The notes: a model not told the origin generated them from the sequence alone. Shown: positions 1 to 10,438, counted from the stretch's first letter. The stretch: DNA of 64,000 bases from Stereocaulon alpinum (GCA_018257865.1 JAEUBA010000105.1:1-64000); one strand, 5' to 3'. Made by a program: numbers and translations.

Positions 1-3000
1 CTATATTAGAGTAGCGAATATAAGTATAGGCCTTACCGCTATACTATATACCTTCCTATACTTCTTAAACGTAGCTCCCTAAGTTAATCCTACTAGGCAC
101 TTAATCGCCTAGGCTTAAGTAGCAGCCTTTACCTTTACCTACGCTATATATAGGCCCTAGCGGAGTTTAGTATTAATATATAACCCTAGGACCCTAATAC
201 TCGCTTCTAGCTTAACCTCTACGTTACTAAATTATACCGTCTCCTTTATATTAAACCTTTTAGGGGCGTATAATAGATATACTAGTTTATACTTCTAAGG
301 TATAAACATCGCCTTATATATTTTCGCCTACGTTTAGTAGAGCTTATAGGCCTATTTTAGCTACCTATAGTTCGTTTCCGTTATCTTACTATATACTAGT
401 AGGTATATATTATCTACGAATCCTCCTACCTATACTAAGATCTTTACCTTTAAGTATACTTTAATTAGTAGCGTATTAAAGAAGAGGAATAGGATTAGTA
501 ATATTAGTAATCCTTATAGGATCCCTATTTCTACTACCTTAACTAGACTAGTCCTACCCCCTAAGGTTATTAATATCGCTCTATCCTTAAGGAAGCTTAT
601 AGTCTACCGGATAATCCCCTTAGGGATTCCTTTTATCCTTAAGTTATAGAGTAGTCTTTTATAGGATATATTATTAAATACTCCTACTATATCTAGTAAT
701 AGTAAACTCGCTACGTTATCCTTACTTTAGTTTTATATTATATAGATTAAGTCTATAATAGTCTTTAGGGCTATTTCTACTAAATATCTCTTCCTACCTC
801 CTATTTAGTATTTTAAGAGTAGGTAATTTACTTTAGCTATTCTACTAAGTTATTTTACTATTACTATCTCTAATACTTTCCTAAGTATATCTAGTAGTAT
901 AATAGGTTAATAGGCCTTAGGCTTAGAGTAATTAGTTTTCTTTAGCTTCTTTAGTATTACTATATTCGCTTCGCGGAACTTTTTTAGGTAGTATCTATAA
1001 TCTAGGCACGCTTAAAATACCCTTTAAAAGGTCTCCCCTATTTCTATATATACCGCTCTTAGGAACCTATTCGGGATCCCTAAAATCCTTAAGGCTTTAT
1101 CTACTACTAGGTGCTAAATCGCGTCCCTTACCTCCTTTACAGTAATCTTACTATCTATTATAATAGGCTTTAGGTAATTAGCCCCCTTAATATCCGTTAG
1201 GTCTACTAAGGGTAAAGGTAGGAAGAGGACCCTCCTTAAGGCCTCTATCTTCCCTTTAAAGTCTATTGCTTTATTCCCGTTCCCGTCTTTAATAACTAGG
1301 AATTATAGTAGCTCTTTAGGGCGTATACTCCTCTCCCTTCCCTACTTAGCGAGTTACTATACTCCTCTTAGCCTTAGCGATACTCTATAGACCCCCTCTT
1401 AGAAAGCTATTATCCTAGTCTTTTATAGGATAGTAACCTTTTTCCTTTTAATCTAGCGGAGAGCCTCCTTAGTCTATATATTTCTACTATAGCGGTAGGC
1501 CTTAAGCGCTGCCTATAATACCTTAGTAACTCTTATATACGCCCTATTCTAGTATAGTTTAGCTTTAGCGTAAGGTTCCTTAAATAGGATAGTATTCTCT
1601 ACTACCTCCTATAGCGCAGCTATAAGCTTATTAATATATAGGTTAATTACTTCCTCTAAGTCTAATAAGTATCTACTTATAACCCTATTTAGGATCCTTA
1701 TATATTTCCGGATCTCTTTATTAGTCGCCTCTATCTCTATCCTTTTCTAAGCTCTCTTCTAGTATACCTAGCGCTCGCTTTAGGTCTATTTTAGCTCCGT
1801 TATAATTAGTATATAATCTAACCCTATATTAAGGTCTTCTCTTACTCCGTACTTCGCTATTATATTATACGCGCCTTCGGTTAGGAATATAAGGTCGATA
1901 GCGCTCTCTAAGCCCCTACTTTATTATATAACTAACTTCTCTAGTAGTTTAAGGACTATCCCCTTCTCTCCTACTACTTCTAGTAGCTTATCTACTATTA
2001 TATAATATATAGCTCGTCCTAGGTTATTCTATTAGGGGTGGTATAGGTTAAAATCCCCTACTATAATATATTCGCCTTCGCTTTCTAAGGCCTCCTTTAG
2101 CCTTAGGATAGTTATAAGGCTATCTACTAATATATAGCTTACTAGCGAAGGGTTATAGATATTATATACCTATACCCTCTCTACTATTAGCTCCTTAGTA
2201 TTTTTATCTTTAATATTAGCGTTATTTTAGGTTCTCTTAGTCTAGATCTATAATAAGTATAAGTCGCCCTCCTAGTACTCTACCCCTTAGTCGTTAAGAT
2301 CTATCCTTTTATTTATATAGAAGTACGTTTTAGCCTTTAGGTCTCCCCTATAAGCTAGGTAGAACCTACTTATACTCGTATTATATAAGGTTCTATTTAT
2401 TAGGTTATATACTAGCTCTTAAATCGCTAATACGTCTATATCTTTTATATCTTTATTTTTAAGAAGTAGTGCTATTACTATATCCTTCTTCCTCTATATA
2501 TTATACTATAGTATTTTTAGGTAGGGTATATTCCTTATTAGGTAAGGGCCGCTTAGATATTCTCCTATATTTAGGTAGTCTTAGTAGTCTTTACTACTCC
2601 TAAAGTCTACTTAAGGGTATTCGTTAGACTAATCCTCTCTATAGATAAGGGCCGTTACCCTTATTCCGCTTTAGAGAGGGTTATTAGTTATCCCCTCTTC
2701 GCTACCTCCTTAGTTCCTTTCTAAGGCTTATCTATTATATCCTCTAAGGCCTTCCTCTTCCCTTTAGAGATTACTTTATATTACCTTTCTAAGCTAGTCC
2801 TTTTTAGTATCGCTAGCGTAGGCCTTACTAAGTATTACTTTAAGGTCTCTTTAAAGTATTTTAGCTTATACTTAATTCTCTACTTAGCCTTAGTATTCTC
2901 CTTCTATTAAATTAAGTAGGTTTTACTCTATACTAGATACTCCCTCTTATATATTATATACTTAGGCTTACTGCTAGCTCTTTCTATATAATTATTAGTT

Positions 3001-4195
3001 ATATAGTTTTAGGCGTATATCCTATAGTAGGTAGGGTATTTATACGCCTTAGTAATATATCTATATCTATAGTAGTTAAAGTATTACTTAAGGGTAGCTT
3101 CTCTCTCTTAGTAATTATAGAAGAGGAGGCTATTCTCTACTACTATCCCCTCTATAATAAGCCGGTTCGCCGCCTTTAGGCTTAGGACCTTAATTATTAG
3201 TATAGAGAATCTCTTCTCCCTCCTAAGTATATCTAGCTTTAATATAAATATAGGTTATTTAGCCTTTATTATCTCTAACTTTAGGTAGAGCTTCCTATTA
3301 TCTTTCCTTAAGGTTTTAAAGATCCCCTATTAGTCTTTTATATCTATTATCTTTTTTACTTTATAGATTACTACTATTACTATCTTTTAAAGGACTTTTA
3401 CTAACCTATAGAGTCTCCTTACCTATCTATTATCCTTCTCTAACTCCTCCCTAGCCTTTATTAAGGCTATCTAAAGAATAATATCCCCCCCTATAGTCCT
3501 CCTTACTATAATAATCTCCCTAGCTACTCCCTCTACTCCCCTAAATATTTATACTAGTTAGGGAAGAGTTACTATAGCTATCTATATCTTTTCGCTAGTA
3601 TTATTAATCCTAACTATTACCTACTTCGCTTTTTTAATATCTTCTACCCTAAGTATAGCTAAGTAGATAGTATTTTAGCCCCTTTAGGCTATATAGACTA
3701 TATCCGCCTAGCTATTATTTACCCTTTTAGTTAGATAGTCTTTACGCGTTAGTTAGCTGCGGTACTCCTTTATAGTATATCTTTTAGCGGTATTCTCCTA
3801 TATATACTCTATAATCCTTTCTACTATATTCTAGAAGAAGCCCTATATAGTCTTATTTATATTTACCTATAGTATCCCCTAGACCTTCTCTATAAACTTT
3901 AGTAGCGCCTATTCTATAGCCTTTATATACTATATTCTTTCTTTAATTCTTTCCCTACCTTAAGGGCTTTATAGATCTTTAGTAGGTTTCTACTATTATT
4001 GCTATCGCCCTATTATCGCGTTAGGACGCGTTCCTTATCCACCTTCACTACTAACACCTCCCTTCTCTCCTCCCCCCCCATCTTATGTTATTTTACTGGG
4101 TTCGTAACCCGGTGTAATCGCTCGTCTGGCCTAGTAGGCCTGCTCGCCCGTCGTACTCGTTGTCGTCGCCATCAGATATTGCAGGTCTAGTATAT
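1..4195 (-). mobile_element. RIP-degraded LINE-type non-LTR retrotransposon, 3' end outside the window
   Basis: Read on the minus strand, three landmarks of a LINE occur in 5' to 3' order. Around 3095-2980 is a zinc-knuckle (ORF1/Gag) region whose expected Cys codons are now Tyr (TGY to TAY), still followed by the conserved ITNN spacing. Around 2081-2035 is an endonuclease motif reading GDFNLYHP. Around 433-402 is the reverse-transcriptase catalytic motif, now GFVDN instead of the family's GF(V/A)DD, so one catalytic Asp is lost. Stops are frequent in all frames. CA and TG are almost absent over the first 4 kb while TA is in great excess, the signature of RIP (C to T at CpA on both strands). 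The upstream boundary is vague: normal composition returns between 4020 and 4195. The element is inactive. Clade (Tad-like or other) was not determined. Confidence 0.85.
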
Positions 4196-5411
4196 ATGTT
4201 TATTATAATAAGTCGCTAAAGCCTATCTCACTGCCCAAACCGCATATTCCAGCTTTTATAACATCACGACCGATTGTGCTGATACGTAAGTTATGTTCCC
4301 TACATCCTACAGCTTACTCCACAATTCCGCTGGCTTACTCTGCCTCAAGCAACACCATCTAAGGCTTGATACCACTATTCTCGTTAACTGCCCAAACCTC
4401 CGGGCAGTCCGAAGAGCGATTCAGGCTTCCAATAAGACTTATATAGATGACAATAGCACCGTTCTGGATACATTGTGTCTGGCATGAGTGGAGCGTCCAG
4501 GTTACTCGGTTGTGCTCGTAATTGTGGGGGCTGATACAGGGTACCTGTCAAACCACTCAAGCACATTTCCGTTTTGCTTATGTCCCTCCATGTCTAGCCA
4601 GACAGGCTCTCAGAGATAGAGGAAGACAGGGGCACTGACATGGTCTGCCTGGCGCGATATAGGATGAAAGATTTTGTGGATATAGAGAATATAGTTCTTC
4701 ATATACTTGAATATGTTTTCGTAGAGCTACCAACATAAATCACAATCTCACATGCTTGCATTACCACAATTGCTACTTTCTCAAATCCATGTTAAGAAAG
4801 CTTCTGAGCTTCAAAAGCGAATGCTAACAATGGGTCCTTCCGAACCTAAGTACCTTCAATCGAGGTATGACATGATGCGGTGAGCAGGGTTTACGAGCAG
4901 CGCTCAATGAATCGTTCCTAATGGATGGTAAGAACATGGGGAATCAGGGCGCTGAAGTGATTCAATTGTTATAGTCCGGCCTTGCAGCCTCGCGCCAATT
5001 TGACGGTCTCTGCTAGCGTGGCCCTTCTTATCACCTCATTCTAGGTCCTGGGCTTGCTGTGCCGAATGACCAGCCTGCTGCTGCCTTCGCCTTCCCCAGG
5101 ACTTCGTTGCTGGTGGTGCTAGATATTGGTAAGGGTTGTCTTGAAAGTGGTCAGTCGAAGAAGGATGATGGGGTCACCAGGCTGGTGGGAGATGTCCGGG
5201 TCATTCCAAAGATGATGGACTTGAGAGGGGTGAATACTTTGACAGGCAAGGAAATCTTTGCCAAACTTGTTATGGGTTGAAAGCCCATAGAGTGCTTTGT
5301 GTCTTTATTTCCTTCGTGAAGAAGCCGAGCACACAATCTTCTTGCCAGGTAGTCACTCAATTCACGGCGATTCTGATGGCGCCAATATGAGACGAGCACC
5401 ATGGACGAACG
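4196..5411. other. Intergenic, no supported gene
   Basis: Composition is normal from here on. Only short open frames without recognisable domains occur, for example 5059-5280 on the plus strand and 5151-5402 on the minus strand, which overlap each other. I see no conserved motif, tRNA or splice-supported model. It is the transition between the RIP block and the gene island and may contain decayed gene remnants. Confidence 0.5.
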
Positions 5412-5957
5412 CTATCTGTTTCTCTTCCTACCGAGTGCTTCCCAGGCTTGGTCCATGCTCAGAATAGAATCGTACTTTGTCCCAGGTTGATCTTCGAAGA
5501 TATCTCGAATCGAACCTGGCACAGTCTCATCACGCGAAATTGACCAAGAGTGGAATTGCTTGTGTTGGCTGTCCCAATGGATATCGAACGGCGACAGTCC
5601 GGGTCCAAGGGCCAACCACTTGGTTATGATCCAAATCTTTCTCCGTTGCCGGTTATTGAAACAATTCTGCTCCATTTGAATTTCAGTAGGACATCTAGCA
5701 CACCGTCTCGGCTTTTGACATAATCCCTGCTCCCAATTCGAATGACTAAGTAGACAGTGATACAAGTCGATGAATCTGTAATCATAAAACGATCCGTCTT
5801 TCAGATGAGCACACACTGCCTTTATGCGCCTGTCTAGGTACGAGATTCCATGGCTTATCGGGATGAGGATCCACTCTTCGGCACGTGCGAAAGCTTCACC
5901 ATGAACGATACGGATCTCCAGAAAGTAGAAGCCTAGACAATGTGGTATGTAAGTCAT
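5412..5957 (-). CDS. Hypothetical protein resembling the C-terminal part of fungal F-box-family proteins, possibly 5'-truncated
   Basis: An open frame of 181 codons from an ATG at 5957. The pattern CARCPTE followed by a stretch ending in KWLALGPGLSPFDIHW resembles the conserved C-terminal portion of a large family of Pezizomycotina F-box-like proteins, where a Cys pair precedes a W-x-LG-G-SP-D-W block. No F-box is visible at the N-terminus, and the minus-strand sequence upstream (5958-6060) is interrupted by stops. This is either a short family member, a gene whose 5' exons I cannot see, or a remnant at the edge of the RIP block. Function is unknown; the family assignment is from memory and tentative. 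Confidence 0.45.
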   Translation of the reverse strand: MTYIPHCLGFYFLEIRIVHGEAFARAEEWILIPISHGISYLDRRIKAVCAHLKDGSFYDYRFIDLYHCLLSHSNWEQGLCQKPRRCARCPTEIQMEQNCFNNRQRRKIWIITKWLALGPGLSPFDIHWDSQHKQFHSWSISRDETVPGSIRDIFEDQPGTKYDSILSMDQAWEALGRKRNR

Positions 5958-6458
5958 AGAACGGCAGACCGGTTTAACTAGGCTCAGTTGATCATAGTTT
6001 ACATAGGAAGTTTGTCAAATAGCCCAGAAGTCGCTGGTGATCGAGACTCCTGGGCTATCTGAGGCATAGCTCTGACATTATCGAGACTCAAGAGGCGGAG
6101 TAGATGATCCATAAGGTCGATTAGGAGAAGAGGTTGATATTGTTAGATGATCAATCATCTAATCATTGAAGCGTTAGTACAAGGTCTGTGTAAATTGAGC
6201 CTTCGATATACACTTCTGAACAAGTTTCTTGTTGCAAACACATATGGCGACTTAATGAAGGTAGATTCAGGTAAGATAACCTGGATGAGGTTGAGGCTGC
6301 TCAATGATGGGTGGTAACGGTAAGCCCTAGCCCTAAATTTCGAAGGAGCCTCGCGCCATACGACTCGGCCATTTGCCGGTGTTTACATTGCTAAACCTTG
6401 AATAATCTTGCGCGTACCGTTGTAGAAACAGTCCTTACCGTCTCATTCAGCACCATGG
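5958..6458. promoter_or_regulatory. Upstream region of CCE1
   Basis: No gene seen. A CCCTAGCCCTAAA stretch at about 6325-6337, roughly 120 nt before the CCE1 start, resembles a telobox (AACCCTAA-type) and is related to the motif at 59655. TATA or initiator elements are not clear. Confidence 0.35.
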
Positions 6459-6577
6459 ATGGCGTCAAAGCTCTCATGGCTAAGCATCTGCAAGAGCAAC
6501 CAGCTCAAAGCCCTCGCAACGGCTGTTGGTGTCAATTCCAGTGGCATCAAACCATTCCTAACCTCCCAGCTCCTTGA
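6455..6577 (+). promoter_or_regulatory. Overlapping out-of-frame upstream ATG (uORF) at the CCE1 start
   Basis: The leader reads CACCATGGATGG: a first ATG at 6455 in a strong context (A at -3, G at +4) lies four bases before the CCE1 ATG at 6459 and opens a 40-codon frame ending in TGA at 6575-6577, inside the CCE1 coding sequence. Only the 6459 frame encodes the conserved SAP-like and resolvase sequence, so the 6455 ATG would reduce CCE1 translation unless bypassed. Confidence 0.5.
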
Positions 6578-7433
6578 ACATCTTCCCAGAGGTTACTTCA
6601 ACCATGGTGGAAAACGGAATTCCTTTAAGGCTCAATACGACATTATCAGCATTGACATGGGCATACGGAACCTGGCATACTGCCGTCTCGTTCTTCCAGA
6701 GTCCAAATTTACTACGAGATCTCACGAACAGACATCCATTGGAAATCCAGTCATCACAGAATGGGCACGAATTGAGATCTCTAAGAAGATTCCAAAACCA
6801 GCCGGTGACGAAGACCCCAAAACCGCAGTCAAGGAAGCATTCGACCCTCTAACCTACTCCCAACACGCCTACACCCTTGTCAGCACCCTCCTCAACAACA
6901 CCCCTAATCATCCAACACATATTCTAATAGAACGGCAACGCTTCCGCTCAATGGGCGGTTCCTCAATCCAAGAATGGACACTCCGTGTGAATATGTTCGA
7001 AGCAATGATCTACGCGGTCCTCAAATCATTTTCGGAGCGAGGGGACTGGAGAGGAAGTGTGCATCCTGTTGCGCCTGCTAAGGTTGCAAAGTTCTGGTTG
7101 GGGGAGAAGCAGGGGGCTGAGCTGGAGGGAAGGGGGACTAAGAGTGAGAAAACTAAGGGAGCGAAGATTGGCGTTGTGGGGAGGTGGTTGGAAGAGAAGG
7201 ACCCTCCATTCCAGTTGGAAGGGCAGGCGAAGGAGATGGGGGAGAGGTACCTATGGAGGAGGAAGGCTGGGAAGAGAAATAGAAGCAAGGGTGGAGAGGG
7301 GCCGGTAGAGATTGGGAAGCTGGATGATTTGGCGGACTCTTTATTGCAGGGTATGGCATGGATTCAGTGGGAGAAGAATAGGAGGCTGATTATGTCTAGT
7401 GGGATAGAAGCACTTGGAGAGCTGGGGACATGA
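6459..7433 (+). CDS. CCE1: Mitochondrial Holliday-junction resolvase, Cce1/Ydc2 family
   Basis: A single exon of 324 aa. Residues 5-43 (SWLSICKSNQLKALATAVG...) form a SAP-like helix-extension-helix DNA-binding motif typical of the N-terminus of Cce1/Ydc2. From about residue 63 the RNase-H-fold resolvase begins with IDMGIRNLAYC, whose Asp is the first catalytic acidic residue. A later IERQRFRSMG segment carries the conserved Glu of the second motif, and KLDDLADSLLQG near residue 285 supplies the C-terminal acidic pair. These enzymes cleave four-way junctions in mitochondrial DNA for nucleoid segregation and recombination. A Lys/Arg-rich insert precedes the last motif. The start at 6459 is chosen over 6455 because only this frame is conserved. 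It converges on NOP15 (160 bp apart). Confidence 0.88.
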   Translation: MASKLSWLSICKSNQLKALATAVGVNSSGIKPFLTSQLLEHLPRGYFNHGGKRNSFKAQYDIISIDMGIRNLAYCRLVLPESKFTTRSHEQTSIGNPVITEWARIEISKKIPKPAGDEDPKTAVKEAFDPLTYSQHAYTLVSTLLNNTPNHPTHILIERQRFRSMGGSSIQEWTLRVNMFEAMIYAVLKSFSERGDWRGSVHPVAPAKVAKFWLGEKQGAELEGRGTKSEKTKGAKIGVVGRWLEEKDPPFQLEGQAKEMGERYLWRRKAGKRNRSKGGEGPVEIGKLDDLADSLLQGMAWIQWEKNRRLIMSSGIEALGELGT

Positions 7434-7593
7434 TATCTGAAGATGAAGAGTTGATTTGTGCTAGCTAGTAACTGAAGACCGAACGCCATTCTTGCTAACA
7501 GTAATACACACCATCATCAAAGATCTTGTACAGGCCTGCTAATCATGTCCAGGCTGATCAACCAAGCACATTCGCGCAAGTAGACAATCACTT

Positions 7594-10155
7594 TTAGGTC
7601 GATGCCTTTGATGCCTTCTTCGCTTTCTTAGTAGTACCTCCTGTAGCCTCCTCGCTGGCACTCAAAGTCCTCTTACCCTTTTTGGAAACAGTCGTCGTAG
7701 TCTCCGTCATATCGCCCTTCGAACTCTTCTTCGTTTTCTTAGTCCTGATCTCTTCGCTCACCACAATCGTTTGGCCTTCCTCATCACCGGCAGTAACAAG
7801 AGACTTCTCTTCTTCCACCTCTTCCTGGCCCTCAGCAATCTGCTTCGCCTTAACAGGCACACTGTCAACGCCTTTTAGTGCTCCTCCAGTGAACTCATAT
7901 CCGATCTCCTTCATTTTCTCCTGTTTAGACTCCCTCCGCTTCTTTTCATTCTCAATCCTACCCTCCCAGTGGTCTCTCCCTACAGCCATCTCATGCTTCC
8001 GGCCCTCCATCTTGTTCCATGGTACTTTCTTGAAGCGCTTGTCAGCACCTTTCCAGACATCCTCATGCAGTTGCGCTTTCTCCACAACCTTGCACTTCAA
8101 GATATGGCCGAACATCAGATAATTGTCCATAGTCCCAGCAACAATGTTTGCAACGCCAGCAGACTTGAATTCAATGAGTGCCCAGTGTCTTGATGCGCCT
8201 GTTTTCTTGTTGCGTGACAGGCGAAGTCGGGTGATATCACCGAACTGGGAGAAGTATTGGCGCATTTCGTGCTCGAAAAAGCCGTGGGGGATACGGCCGA
8301 CGTAGACCACCCCTGTGCCTTCGTTGGAATCTTCCTTCACATCCTTTAGCTTCCTGGTCGTCTCTTTGGCATGGGGTAGCTCGGGGAGCTTTTGACCCTT
8401 TTCGAAACCAGGGCCTGAAGGGTGAACATCGTCGCTATCGCTCTCGAAGCCCGCAAGGAGGGCGGCGGTATGATCATCCGGTTCCACGTCTGAATCATCT
8501 TCGTCATCGTCCTCGGTATCTTTAGGTGCTGCTGCCTTCGTGGTAGATTCGGCAACATTCGACGCAATGGCTTTGCCCTTACCCTTGGCGTTCTTCGCTC
8601 CATCTTGTGCTGTCTCGCTGGCAGTCCCTACTGCATCGGACGCCACACCCAGAAGGCTGCTAGCGAAGCCTCCGAAGGACGCTCTCGCTGCGGTGGCACT
8701 CTCAGCTGCGTGCGCGATCAAGTCTCCCACGGCACCTCCAATAGTTTTAGACTTCTGAGTCTTCTGCTTCTTCTTCGCGGACTCTTCAGCATGCTCAGAA
8801 AGCGGATCGAGGATGTCAGCCTTCACTGTCTCAGCATCTCCACTGGAAGACTTGCGCTTCTTGGATTTGGGAGGTTCAGGCTTTGCGTCGTCCTTGGCTT
8901 TTGTGGCTTTCTTGACCTTTTCAGCGCCAGCTTTAGCCTGTTTCTTCGCCCCATCGGAGGCTTTAGTAGCCGTCTCAGTCGTTGGAGCTTTAGCCTTTGC
9001 AGTCTTCGTGATCTTGTCAGCTGTATCCTTAGCACTCTTTTTCACGCTCTCTGCTGCCCCGGCAACTGTTTCGGTTGAGGAGCCGTTGTCCTTTGCAACT
9101 TTCGTAGCTTTCTCAGAAGCAGCTTTGGCCTCCTTAGTCGCCATGTCGGAAACTCCAGCAGCAGTCTCGGTTGCTTTCGGCGCTTTGGCTTTCATGGCTT
9201 TCTTCGTCTTCTCGACCGCTCCTTTAGTCTCCTTGGTCACCTTGTCTGCAACCTCAGCAGCTGTTCCAGTCGTTGGTGCTTTGTTCTTTGCAGCTTTAGT
9301 AGCCTTCGTAGCGGCGGCTTTGGTCTCCTTCGCCACGTCATCTGGGGTCTCGGCAGCCGTATCTTTTGTTGGTGCTTTGCCCTTCACAGCTTTCTTGGTC
9401 TTTTCGACGGCACCTTTGGCTCCCTTTGTAATCTCGTCCGCGACCCCAGCAGCTGGCTTTGTTGTTGGCGCCTTATTCTTTGCGGCCTTTTTAGTCTCTC
9501 CAATAGCACCTTTGACTTCCTTCGTCAAGGCGTCTGCGGCTTCAGAGACCTTCTCCGTTGTTGTTGGAGCTTTTGTCTTTGGGGCTCTAGCCTTCGTAGC
9601 TTTGGTACCCGCAGGCTCCTTGCCATTTTCGGACCCAACAAGCTTCTCGAATGGTCCCTCATCCATGGTGACGTCAGGAGCAACGGCTGTGGCCGCATCC
9701 ATGGCATTTTCCATCACAGCAGCAGCCGTGGATTTCTTAGATTTCGACTTATTCTCCGCCTTCTCCTTTTTCGGGGCAGCATCAGCCTTGGCTGCTTTTG
9801 GCTTCTTCTCCTCTGTCTCCTTCTTCGGCTTAGCAGGCGCGTCAGCTTTCGCACCTTTGGCCTTTCTCCCTTCCTTTCCTACTTCGTCAGCTCCTCCGGT
9901 CTTCGCTTTCTTCTTAGGTGGCGCGACCTTGGTCTTAGTTGCCTTGCTTGACGGTTCAGCGTCATCTGCCTCGGCGCCTTCGCCGTCAAAGTCGAAGTAG
10001 TCGCCAGCGCGTTTGCGCGATGGTCGTGGGGAAGCTATTGTAGCTTCTTCGATATTGAGATCGGGCTTCTCATGTTTGTCGCTAGGCTTGGCTTTCGCGG
10101 CGAGCTTGTCAGTACCATCGACGGCCAAATTCTTGGGAACCTTGGCTTTTGGCAT
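7594..10155 (-). CDS. NOP15: NOP15/NIFK-type nucleolar RRM protein with a giant Lys/Ala-rich repeat domain
   Basis: A single exon of 853 aa from the ATG at 10155 (the frame opens slightly earlier at a TTG). A single RRM lies near residues 630-705, with RNP2 VVYVGRI and RNP1 RHWALIEF, followed by the family's C-terminal extension (KVPWNKMEGRKHEMAVGRDHWEGR has the NIFK/Nop15 look). Nop15 acts in late 60S pre-rRNA processing and in yeast is only about 220 aa. Here about 600 residues precede the RRM: a basic, disordered NLS-rich stretch, then roughly 30-40-residue units alternating T-K-x-A-K and KAPTTE-like segments resembling LEA/perilipin-type amphipathic repeats (about residues 190-420), then an acidic segment (DTEDDDEDDSDVEPDD). 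The repeat region is odd for the family; the RRM assignment is firm. Its antisense open frames are shadows of the biased codon use. Confidence 0.82.
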   Translation of the reverse strand: MPKAKVPKNLAVDGTDKLAAKAKPSDKHEKPDLNIEEATIASPRPSRKRAGDYFDFDGEGAEADDAEPSSKATKTKVAPPKKKAKTGGADEVGKEGRKAKGAKADAPAKPKKETEEKKPKAAKADAAPKKEKAENKSKSKKSTAAAVMENAMDAATAVAPDVTMDEGPFEKLVGSENGKEPAGTKATKARAPKTKAPTTTEKVSEAADALTKEVKGAIGETKKAAKNKAPTTKPAAGVADEITKGAKGAVEKTKKAVKGKAPTKDTAAETPDDVAKETKAAATKATKAAKNKAPTTGTAAEVADKVTKETKGAVEKTKKAMKAKAPKATETAAGVSDMATKEAKAASEKATKVAKDNGSSTETVAGAAESVKKSAKDTADKITKTAKAKAPTTETATKASDGAKKQAKAGAEKVKKATKAKDDAKPEPPKSKKRKSSSGDAETVKADILDPLSEHAEESAKKKQKTQKSKTIGGAVGDLIAHAAESATAARASFGGFASSLLGVASDAVGTASETAQDGAKNAKGKGKAIASNVAESTTKAAAPKDTEDDDEDDSDVEPDDHTAALLAGFESDSDDVHPSGPGFEKGQKLPELPHAKETTRKLKDVKEDSNEGTGVVYVGRIPHGFFEHEMRQYFSQFGDITRLRLSRNKKTGASRHWALIEFKSAGVANIVAGTMDNYLMFGHILKCKVVEKAQLHEDVWKGADKRFKKVPWNKMEGRKHEMAVGRDHWEGRIENEKKRRESKQEKMKEIGYEFTGGALKGVDSVPVKAKQIAEGQEEVEEEKSLVTAGDEEGQTIVVSEEIRTKKTKKSSKGDMTETTTTVSKKGKRTLSASEEATGGTTKKAKKASKAST

Positions 10156-10438
10156 TGTCGCGTGTGACAATGAGCCTTGTAGGTGGGCTATCTGCTCGAG
10201 TATGTCCAGACGGTGTTTATCTGATAGCGTGAGTTGTCTTTGTTGACAGTGCGTGGGTGTGGAGATGGAAAGTTGGTCGCGAGGCGCGACCGAAAGTTGT
10301 TGATTATCCGGGAGGGGCTTGGGCCGAATGACGTTGTGCGTGGAGCAGCCCCGACCCGGCTAAAACTGCTAGAGCAGCCCCATAAGCTTCCCAGCTCCAA
10401 CCATCGACCTTACTACTGTACGTTGTGACTATCCAAGA
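10156..10438. promoter_or_regulatory. Bidirectional promoter between NOP15 and the SMN gene
   Basis: A 283-bp divergent intergenic region. It contains a perfect inverted repeat GGTCGCG-AGG-CGCGACC at 10275-10291 (7-bp arms, 3-base spacer), a candidate operator or hairpin. Both neighbours serve RNA-protein particle biogenesis, so co-regulation is plausible but inferred. Confidence 0.4.

Noticed and set aside
4090..4120. TTCG-containing stem-loop resembling a tRNA T-arm
   Set aside because: A five-pair stem is possible, but the loop TTCGTAA lacks the invariant A58 and a pyrimidine at 60, and no acceptor, D or anticodon arms fit around it.
1..4195. Possible CRISPR-like or satellite periodicity in the TA-rich block
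   Set aside because: The monotony comes from TA enrichment by RIP; no regular repeat-spacer unit is visible, and the organism is a fungus.
8813..10000. Plus-strand 395-codon hydrophobic frame
   Set aside because: It lies wholly antisense to the NOP15 homologue and mirrors its Lys/Ala codon bias; no domain or promoter context supports it.
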